Assembly: GCA_030018855.1 (NCBI GenBank)
Contig: JASEHG010000098.1
Span: forward strand, 1 to 7,584
Length of the DNA stretch: 7,584 nt
Direction of reading: 5' to 3'
Source: Candidatus Brocadiaceae bacterium
GTDB lineage: Bacteria > Planctomycetota > Brocadiia > Brocadiales > Bathyanammoxibiaceae
In this document: one piece after another, positions 1-5,001 of the stretch
Numbering within the stretch: position 1 is the first letter of the stretch
How the letters are laid out: every line of letters begins with the position of its first letter
Made by a program: the position numbers and the translations under genes
The notes under the pieces: generated by a model
Databases searched by the model: none
What the model was told of the DNA's origin: nothing
What the model saw: only the letters and a program-made list of their open reading frames with translations

Positions 1-2580
1 CTGGGGGGGGTGGTGGGTATGAATCACTTCCTTTTTAACGGCGTCTCGGGGGTATTTTTGGGGTTTGCCTTTGCCTTCTTCCAATTGGTCTTTGCCGCTG
101 TGGCCGCGACAATCTATACGGGTGCAATGGCTGAAAGGACCAAACTATCTGTCATCATCTGGTCCAGTATACTGATAACAACGGTTATCTACCCTATTTA
201 TGGTCATTGGGTCTGGGGTGGATACTTCCACCATGACCAGGTGGGGTGGCTTGCGAGGCTGGGGTTTATTGACTTTGCCGGTTCTACGGTAGTCCACTCC
301 ATTGGCGGCTGGTTCGCCCTGGCTGGGGCTATTATGGTGGGGCCCAGGATAGGCAAATACAACAAGGACGGCACGGTAAGTAAAATGGGGGGACATGACC
401 TGCCGCTTGCCGTTATAGGGACATTTTTCCTGTGGTTTGGCTGGTTCGGTTTTAACGGGGGTTCTGCCCTTAAAATAGATGCCAGCGTGGGTATGACTAT
501 TATCAACACAAACATTGCGGCAGGGGGAGGGGGGGCCGCATGTCTCCTATTTGGTTGGCTAAAGAACCAGAGGAGATTTGACGTAGAGGCAATCCTGTTA
601 GGCACACTGGGAGGGCTGGTGGCCATATGCGCCGGCTCCAGCAAGGTAGAACCCTGGGGGGCGCTAGTTATTGGTATAGTGGCAGGGTGTCTTGTCTTAC
701 TGGGAAAGGACTTTATTGAGAAGACCCTTAAGATAGACGACCCGGTGGGGGCAGTAACGGTCCACGGCATCGGCGGGGCTGTGGGTACGGTGGCCCTTGC
801 CCTTATTGCCCCATTCCATACCCTGAACCATGATAGACTGCTACAGGTAGGGATTCAGTTCCTTGGGGTAGTCGTGGCCTTCGCATGGAGTTTTGGGCTT
901 GGGCTATTATTCTTCTGGGCAGGCAAGAAGATAGTAGGGCTTAGGGTGAGTTCGGAGGAAGAACAGAAAGGGCTAAACGTCGCAGGGTATGAGGACGTAA
1001 CCTCCTGGCTGAACCTCGCCAGGATAAGTAAACTCCAGGACCTCACCGTGATGCTTGAAAAGAGGGTACAGGAGAGGACACAACAACTTGCCCTCGCTAA
1101 AAAATATACGGATGGCATCATCAAGGGCATGAGGGAATCACTGGTAGTTACCGATACCCAATGGAACATTAGAGACGTCAACCCCACCCTGGAACTCCTC
1201 CTGGGTTACAAGAGGCCAGAACTGCTTGGTAAGCCCGTAAGCACCCTGGTAGACAGAGACGAAGGACTCTTTAAAGAACATACCCTGCAAAAACTCCTGG
1301 ACGGGGAGGGTATCATCCATGACTACAGCACCAATTTCTTGACCAAAGACAGGCAACCCGTCCCTGTCCTCTTTACTGGCTCCGTACTAAAGGACGAGGC
1401 TGGGCGGCCAGTAGGGATGGTAGGCATTGCCAGGGATATGAGGGAGACTGTCCAGCTTATCCAGACGCTCCAGAGGACTAATGCGGAGTTAGGTGCTTCT
1501 AACGAGAGATTCCAGACTGTCATGAGGAGTGTAAGGGTGCCCATCGCCACCATAGACATGAAAAGAAACGTCCTTTCAGTAAATTCTGCCTTTGAGGGCC
1601 TGATGGGCTGGAGGCAGGAAGAGGTATCGGGAAAGAACTTTGACGTCTTACTGGGACTGGCAGTAGGGACTAAAGGGTTCACGCTAGAGGGGGGAGGGGG
1701 GTCACTTCCAGTGGCGGCTACGTGGATGGGTAAGGCGGTGATAATGAACCGTAATGGCAGACAGATTGACGTCTCCTATACAGAGGCCCCCTTAAAGGAC
1801 TTTGGTGGAAATCCTACGGGTATGGTATGTACCATGGAGGACATCTCCAGAGAGGCAGAGATAGACCGCATGAAGACGGAGTTTATCTCCACCGTCTCCC
1901 ACGAACTCCGCACCCCGCTTACCTCCATAAAGGGGTACGTGGACCTTATGCTAGAGGGGGATACCGGGCCAGTAAATGAGACCCAGAAAGAATTCCTCCA
2001 GATAGTGGCCCAGAGTAGTAACAGGCTGACCCAGCTTATTAACGACCTGCTGGATGTGGAGAGGATAGAATCAGAGAAGGTCTTCTTCAAGAAAGAACCC
2101 GTGAACGTCGTGCTGGTAATCCACCAGGTCCTTCATACCTTCCAGAAGGAGATGGAAAAGAAGGGTATCCACCTGAAGACTGGATTTGAAAGGGAAGACC
2201 TAATGGCCGAGGGAGATAGAGAGCGCATAGAGCAGGTATTGGCCAACCTGATAAGCAACGCCATTAAGTACAACAGGCCCGCAGGTTGCATAGGGGTATG
2301 GGTAAGGCAAGAAAATCACTTCATACGGATAGACGTAGAAGATAGCGGCATCGGCATCAGTGAGGAAGACCAGCGGAGGCTATTTCAGAAATTTTTTAGG
2401 GCAGACACCTCCGTTTGGGGTACCGGGCTTGGCCTGGCTATCGTAAAATCTATCGTGGAAAAATTGGGCGGGGAGATAAGCGTTAAAAGCAAATTAGGGG
2501 AAGGCACTACGTTTACCATCCGCCTCCCCTTTTATGGAAGAGATACCCTGGTTTCAAAAGGAGTAGTCAATAACCCATGA
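1..2580 (+). CDS. Amt-type ammonium sensor fused to PAS-PAS-histidine kinase (5' partial)
   Basis: Inner-membrane ammonium sensor kinase; the frame is open to base 1. Residues are numbered from the GTG at base 10, an arbitrary point because the first roughly 80-100 Amt residues lie outside the window. Residues 1-310 are the Amt channel: AERTK (41-45), HWVWGG (66-71), DFAGSTVVH (88-96), GWFGFN (144-149) and DDPVGAVTVHGIGG (243-256). H96 and H252 are the conserved pore twin histidines; D88 fits the structural Asp eight residues before the first. The Amt C-tail (GLRV, 310-313) runs into a predicted coiled coil (about 336-368). PAS domains follow at about 366-480 and 498-612, then HisKA with phosphoacceptor H631 in SHELRTPL, then HATPase with N-box N750, G1 D778-SGIG and a GTGLGLA lid. 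The Kuenenia Amt5 sensor kinase has a comparable Amt-plus-kinase fusion. There is no C-terminal receiver; the next gene probably supplies it. Whether it also conducts ammonium cannot be read from sequence. Confidence 0.95.
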   Translation: MGGVVGMNHFLFNGVSGVFLGFAFAFFQLVFAAVAATIYTGAMAERTKLSVIIWSSILITTVIYPIYGHWVWGGYFHHDQVGWLARLGFIDFAGSTVVHSIGGWFALAGAIMVGPRIGKYNKDGTVSKMGGHDLPLAVIGTFFLWFGWFGFNGGSALKIDASVGMTIINTNIAAGGGGAACLLFGWLKNQRRFDVEAILLGTLGGLVAICAGSSKVEPWGALVIGIVAGCLVLLGKDFIEKTLKIDDPVGAVTVHGIGGAVGTVALALIAPFHTLNHDRLLQVGIQFLGVVVAFAWSFGLGLLFFWAGKKIVGLRVSSEEEQKGLNVAGYEDVTSWLNLARISKLQDLTVMLEKRVQERTQQLALAKKYTDGIIKGMRESLVVTDTQWNIRDVNPTLELLLGYKRPELLGKPVSTLVDRDEGLFKEHTLQKLLDGEGIIHDYSTNFLTKDRQPVPVLFTGSVLKDEAGRPVGMVGIARDMRETVQLIQTLQRTNAELGASNERFQTVMRSVRVPIATIDMKRNVLSVNSAFEGLMGWRQEEVSGKNFDVLLGLAVGTKGFTLEGGGGSLPVAATWMGKAVIMNRNGRQIDVSYTEAPLKDFGGNPTGMVCTMEDISREAEIDRMKTEFISTVSHELRTPLTSIKGYVDLMLEGDTGPVNETQKEFLQIVAQSSNRLTQLINDLLDVERIESEKVFFKKEPVNVVLVIHQVLHTFQKEMEKKGIHLKTGFEREDLMAEGDRERIEQVLANLISNAIKYNRPAGCIGVWVRQENHFIRIDVEDSGIGISEEDQRRLFQKFFRADTSVWGTGLGLAIVKSIVEKLGGEISVKSKLGEGTTFTIRLPFYGRDTLVSKGVVNNP
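2556..2563 (+). promoter_or_regulatory. Ribosome binding site of the receiver gene, inside the kinase 3' end
   Basis: AAAAGGAG lies 13 bases before the ATG at 2577, within the last codons of the upstream kinase. The spacing is longer than usual, but the ATGA stop/start overlap at 2577-2580 would bring terminating ribosomes to this start, so translational coupling is likely. Confidence 0.6.
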
Positions 2581-2984
2581 CCGAGATCAAAAAGATAGTG
2601 CAGGTGCTCCTGGTAGAGGACGACCCCTCGGTGGCCAGGCTAGTGCAGTTCAAGCTGGAAAAGAACGGCTTCCTGGTTACCATAAAGGATAGGGGTAGTG
2701 AGGCCATACGCTGGCTATCCAGCAACAAGCCCTCTCTAGTCCTCCTGGACCTCATGCTCCCGGATATAAGCGGTTACCAGGTACTGGAACACGTAAAGGG
2801 CAACCCTGCCCTGAAAGATATACCAGTAATAGTCTTGAGTTCCAGGGGACAGAAGGACGAGATAGACAAATGTCTTGCCCTGGGTGCCAGGGAACATATA
2901 CTTAAACCCTTTAACCCTACGGAATTGTTGGACAAGATAGTCTCTATCCTAGGAGAAAAACCGGGTAGCAAAGTCCAAGCATAA
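2577..2984 (+). CDS. Stand-alone response regulator receiver (CheY-like)
   Basis: Cytoplasmic single-domain phospho-receiver of 135 residues. The fold is complete: acidic pair D15/D16 in LLVEDDPS, phosphoacceptor D58 in LLDLMLPD, hydroxyl residue S88 in VIVLSSR, and invariant K110 in LKPF. Nothing but about 20 residues follows the conserved Lys, so there is no DNA-binding, enzymatic or RNA-binding output domain. The ATG overlaps the stop of the Amt-kinase gene by four bases, which makes the two translationally coupled and this protein the probable direct phosphorylation partner. With no output domain it should act by protein contact or as a phosphorelay intermediate; the receiver-ATPase downstream is the obvious candidate target. 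That partner assignment is inference from gene order. Confidence 0.95.
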   Translation: MTEIKKIVQVLLVEDDPSVARLVQFKLEKNGFLVTIKDRGSEAIRWLSSNKPSLVLLDLMLPDISGYQVLEHVKGNPALKDIPVIVLSSRGQKDEIDKCLALGAREHILKPFNPTELLDKIVSILGEKPGSKVQA

Positions 2985-3004
2985 AACCATTAAGAATCCA
3001 AATA

Positions 3005-3114
3005 TCAAAGTTCAAATGCCAAATGAATGTCAAAGTTCAAATAACAAAGAGTTTTTGTTTGTCATTTGGATTTTGAGCTTTGGCCTTTATTTGTCATTTG
3101 GATTTTGACATTCA
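3005..3114. repeat. Four-copy 19-mer repeat, two copies inverted against two
   Basis: Almost the whole gap between the receiver and the receiver-ATPase genes is repetitive and AT-rich. On the right, a 19-base unit starting TTTGTCATTTGG occurs exactly twice (3058-3076 and 3090-3108). On the left, 3005-3023 and 3030-3048 each match its reverse complement at 16 of 19 positions. An exact 11-base inverted match also links 3024-3034 with 3104-3114. A transcript could fold the left pair onto the right pair into a long stem. Repeats of this style recur between genes in planctomycetes and some candidate phyla (general recollection, not checked). No ORF, transposase or target-site duplication is visible. 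Confidence 0.85.
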
Positions 3115-3123
3115 TATTTTACC

Positions 3124-3129
3124 TGGGGA
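3124..3129 (+). promoter_or_regulatory. Ribosome binding site fixing the start of the receiver-ATPase
   Basis: TGGGGA lies five bases before the ATG at 3135, just past the repeat. It supports that start over an in-frame ATG at 3066, which would begin inside the repeat and add 23 hydrophobic residues translated from it. Confidence 0.55.
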
Positions 3130-3134
3130 AAACC

Positions 3135-4244
3135 ATGCCTAAACGTATCCTTATTGTTGACGATGACCCCTCCATCCTGAACCTCCTGGAGAACTGTTTG
3201 TGTAAGAAGTACCTTGTAAGCCTGGCCAGAGACGGGGAGGAGGCCCTCAAAAAAGCCCTGGAGACCTGGCCAGACCTGGTCATCACCGATGTGATGATGC
3301 CAAAGAAGAACGGCTTTGAGTTATGCAATGAACTCAGGTTCCACTCTCAGCTATGTGACGTGCCCATAATAATGCTTACTGCCCTGGGCAGGGACGAAGA
3401 CAAGCTCCAGGGCTTCCGCATGGGGGCCGATGACTTCGTAGTGAAACCCTTCTCTCCAGCCGACCTGAAGGGGCGTGTAGACCGTCTCCTGGAGAGGACC
3501 ACCAGGGTTACCCAGGCGAAGGCTCCACCCTGGGAGGCCCCTGTGGAGATACCCAAGGGGCGTATATCTACGGGGGCAAAAAAGGTGGACACCCTCCTTG
3601 GGGGAGGTCTGCCCATAAGCTCCAACATCCTCCTCATCGGACCTATGGGGTCAGGCAAGTCCTCCTTCTGCAGGAGCTTTATTGTGGAAGGTCTCAGGGG
3701 CTACGAGCCTTCCCTTTTTGTGGTAGTGGACGATAACCCTGCCCTTGTAAAGGAAAAAATGAATAACCTCCTGGCAAGACCGCCTCTAGACTTTTATGAG
3801 ACCAACAGGCTCCTGGCCCTGGTGGATGCCAGTTCCTGGGCCTCTGGGTTAGAGCGGGTACCTGGGGGGCAGACACTTGATAGTTTTCAGGAGATTAATC
3901 ACCTGGCGAGGGCCATTGCCGATGCGGGTCTGGAGCTTGGACAGAACCCCATTGCCAAGCGGGGGGGAAGGAGGGTAATTGACTCCATCTCTTCCCTCTT
4001 TGCCCATTTTGAACTGGCCGTTATCCAGGGCTTCCTCTCCAACCTCATCAGGGCCTCTACTACCCATGGAGGTGTCACCACTGTACTCACCCTGGAAGAA
4101 GGCATAGTGGAGGAAAAACTCATCAACAACGTAGAGTACTTCTTTGATGGCGTCTTTGAAACCAAGAAGGAGAGCGGCAACCTGCTCCTAAGGGTAGCCA
4201 GCATGAAGTGGTTTCAGGTATCGGACCAGTGGATTAGACTTTAG
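3135..4244 (+). CDS. Response regulator receiver fused to a KaiC-like (RecA-fold) ATPase
   Basis: A 369-residue cytoplasmic protein. Residues 1-120 are a receiver with D9-D11 (ILIVDDDPS), phosphoacceptor D52 in VITDVMMP, T82 and K104 in VVKPF. A proline-rich linker (about 121-142) leads to a single KaiC/RadA-type domain: RISTGAKKVDTLLGGGLP (143-160) is the family entry motif, Walker A is GPMGSGKS (169-176), and the probable Walker B is RRVIDSISSL (279-288). KaiC-type ATPases normally carry paired catalytic glutamates after the beta-strand following Walker A; here the corresponding residues appear to be D199-D200 in VVVDDNP. Phosphorylation of D52 presumably controls ATP binding, hydrolysis or oligomerisation. 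There is no DNA-binding domain. It lies 150 bases after the lone receiver on the same strand, so it probably belongs to the ammonium-signalling unit. The cellular target is unknown; a circadian role is not implied. Confidence 0.9.
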   Translation: MPKRILIVDDDPSILNLLENCLCKKYLVSLARDGEEALKKALETWPDLVITDVMMPKKNGFELCNELRFHSQLCDVPIIMLTALGRDEDKLQGFRMGADDFVVKPFSPADLKGRVDRLLERTTRVTQAKAPPWEAPVEIPKGRISTGAKKVDTLLGGGLPISSNILLIGPMGSGKSSFCRSFIVEGLRGYEPSLFVVVDDNPALVKEKMNNLLARPPLDFYETNRLLALVDASSWASGLERVPGGQTLDSFQEINHLARAIADAGLELGQNPIAKRGGRRVIDSISSLFAHFELAVIQGFLSNLIRASTTHGGVTTVLTLEEGIVEEKLINNVEYFFDGVFETKKESGNLLLRVASMKWFQVSDQWIRL

Positions 4245-4246
4245 GT

Positions 4247-4275
4247 GTAGGGACGACCCAGCGGGTCGCCCCTGC
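4247..4275. terminator. GC-rich stem-loop between convergent genes, possible bidirectional terminator
   Basis: The arms 4247-4259 and 4263-4275 pair around a three-base AGC loop. CGACCC/GGGTCG is perfect, then comes one A-C mismatch, then GGG/CCC, A-T, a G-T wobble and G-C. It starts three bases after the stop of the receiver-ATPase and ends two bases before the rrf2 stop codon on the other strand, filling the junction. No T-run follows on either strand, so it is not a classic intrinsic terminator. Its outline resembles the GC palindrome at 4931-4950, so it may instead be a dispersed palindromic repeat doing terminator duty. Confidence 0.6.
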
Positions 4276-4277
4276 CC

Positions 4278-4730
4278 TTAGGGTACTAAGGCCGGGGGCA
4301 GGGCGTGTTCTTGTATCTTTCTTACCCGTTTACACAGGTCGGCCAGGGTGGTCTCGTCCAGTACCCTGGCTATGGCGTTGCGGACGTCCTCCATGACGCT
4401 CTTGACGGCGCACGTGGTCTCCTCTGAACACCGCTCATACTCTACAAGGCTGACACAGCTCATGGGGGCCAGTGTGCCATCCAGTGCCCTGACGACCTCC
4501 CCCATGGTAATCTTTTCTGGCGGCCTTGCCAGGGCATAACCCCCCTTTAGCCCCATCTTACTGTAGAGGATACCTGCCTTTCTCAGCGTGAGCAGTATAT
4601 TCTCAAGAAACTTGGTGGGTAGTTTCTCCCTGGCGGAGATCTCCTTTATCTGCGCCGAATCGTTGGGGTGGTTAAGGGCCAAATAGATGAGGGCCCTTAA
4701 GGCATAGTCGCTCTTTTTGGAAAGCTTCAT
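4278..4730 (-). CDS. Rrf2-family transcriptional regulator with Fe-S-type cysteines
   Basis: A 150-residue DNA-binding regulator of the IscR/NsrR/Rrf2 superfamily. The N-terminus MKLSKKSDYALRALIYLA is the family signature. The winged helix-turn-helix covers about residues 8-70, with recognition segment LPTKFLENIL (37-46) and wing GLKGGYALARP (60-70). A loop carries C92, C101 and C107 (C-X8-C-X5-C), placed where IscR and NsrR hold their cluster-ligating cysteines; D8 sits at the position of the Asp ligand reported for Streptomyces NsrR. It therefore probably binds an Fe-S cluster and senses iron/sulfur status, redox or NO. Which signal cannot be decided from sequence. A long helix and a short tail follow. 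It is divergent from hpnJ across 271 bases that hold both promoters, so autoregulation and control of hpnJ are plausible. No clear Shine-Dalgarno precedes the ATG. Confidence 0.93.
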   Translation of the reverse strand: MKLSKKSDYALRALIYLALNHPNDSAQIKEISAREKLPTKFLENILLTLRKAGILYSKMGLKGGYALARPPEKITMGEVVRALDGTLAPMSCVSLVEYERCSEETTCAVKSVMEDVRNAIARVLDETTLADLCKRVRKIQEHALPPALVP

Positions 4731-4739
4731 ATTGAATCA

Positions 4740-4788
4740 GCCGTTGGCTATCTGCCATCGGCACTCAGAAAACTGAGGGCCAAAGGCC
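4740..4788 (-). other. Stem-loop cluster in the rrf2 leader
   Basis: Three adjacent inverted repeats lie in the predicted 5' leader of rrf2. The one next to the gene pairs 4740-4748 with 4754-4762 (nine pairs with one T-T mismatch, five-base loop) and ends nine bases before the ATG, where a Shine-Dalgarno would be expected. The second is CTCAG-AAAA-CTGAG (4764-4777), perfect. The third is GGCC-AAA-GGCC (4778-4788). They may block ribosome access or stabilise the leader, or simply be intergenic repeat remnants. Confidence 0.5.
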
Positions 4789-4825
4789 GAAACCAGAAAA
4801 AGTCTATAGAACTTACATAAATTAA

Positions 4826-4853
4826 ATTATAACTGCAAGCTGGCTGTTGTCAA
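4826..4853 (-). promoter_or_regulatory. Sigma70-type promoter of rrf2
   Basis: Read on the - strand, TTGACA (4853-4848) is followed by a 16-bp spacer and TATAAT (4831-4826); both hexamers are perfect consensus. Transcription would begin near 4819, giving a leader of roughly 90 bases before the ATG at 4730 that contains the stem-loop cluster. Confidence 0.8.
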
Positions 4854-4868
4854 CCCCGTACCTTTGGT

Positions 4869-4896
4869 TTGACAAATGGCCTTTTTCCATTAAAAT
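4869..4896 (+). promoter_or_regulatory. Sigma70-type promoter of the hpnJ operon
   Basis: TTGACA (4869-4874), a 16-bp spacer and TAAAAT (4891-4896), one mismatch from consensus. The start point would be near 4903, about 100 bases before the gene, so the palindromic element at 4909-4994 would be transcribed as leader. The -35 box lies only 15 bp from that of the divergent rrf2 promoter, so one bound regulator could affect both. Confidence 0.75.
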
Positions 4897-4908
4897 AGGC
4901 AGGAATCT

Positions 4909-4994
4909 AGTAGACAGTAGCTAGCTACTAGGGCGGGGCAAGCCCCGCCCCTACTAGCTACTGTTCTTTACCCTGTTTGCTGTCTACTTTTTTT
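4909..4994. repeat. Nested palindromic element in the hpnJ leader, with T-run
   Basis: The outer arms AGTAGACAG (4909-4917) and CTGTCTACT (4980-4988) are exact inverted repeats. Inside, CAGTAGCTAG (4915-4924) pairs with CTAGCTACTG (4954-4963), and GGGCGGGGC (4931-4939) complements GCCCCGCCC (4942-4950) at the tip; small bulges separate the two stems. Seven T residues (4988-4994) follow directly, so the transcript has the geometry of an intrinsic terminator or attenuator just before the gene. Equally it may be a small dispersed palindromic repeat or MITE-like relic; no flanking duplication is evident. Confidence 0.75.
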
Positions 4995-5001
4995 CTAGGG
5001 A

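Noticed and set aside
204..770. 188-residue open frame on the - strand opposite the Amt domain
   Set aside because: It is antisense to a clearly conserved coding region, proline-rich with no recognisable domain, and has no promoter or ribosome site; a shadow frame.
3005..3114. Degenerate CRISPR array
   Set aside because: Copies are in mixed orientation with unequal spacing, there are no unique spacers of constant length, and no cas gene is nearby.
3066..3134. N-terminal extension of the receiver-ATPase giving a hydrophobic membrane-anchor-like segment
   Set aside because: The sequence is a translated part of the AT-rich 19-mer repeat, ATG 3135 has a ribosome site, and receiver domains normally start right at the IL-I-VDDD strand.
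4811..4834. AT-rich dyad over the rrf2 -10 region as an Rrf2 operator
   Set aside because: Only five of twelve symmetric positions pair, no better than expected for AT-rich DNA; it does not match an operator I can name.
4909..4994. Insertion sequence or transposon end
   Set aside because: Inverted repeats are present but there is no transposase and no clear flanking target duplication; kept only as a palindromic or MITE-like element.
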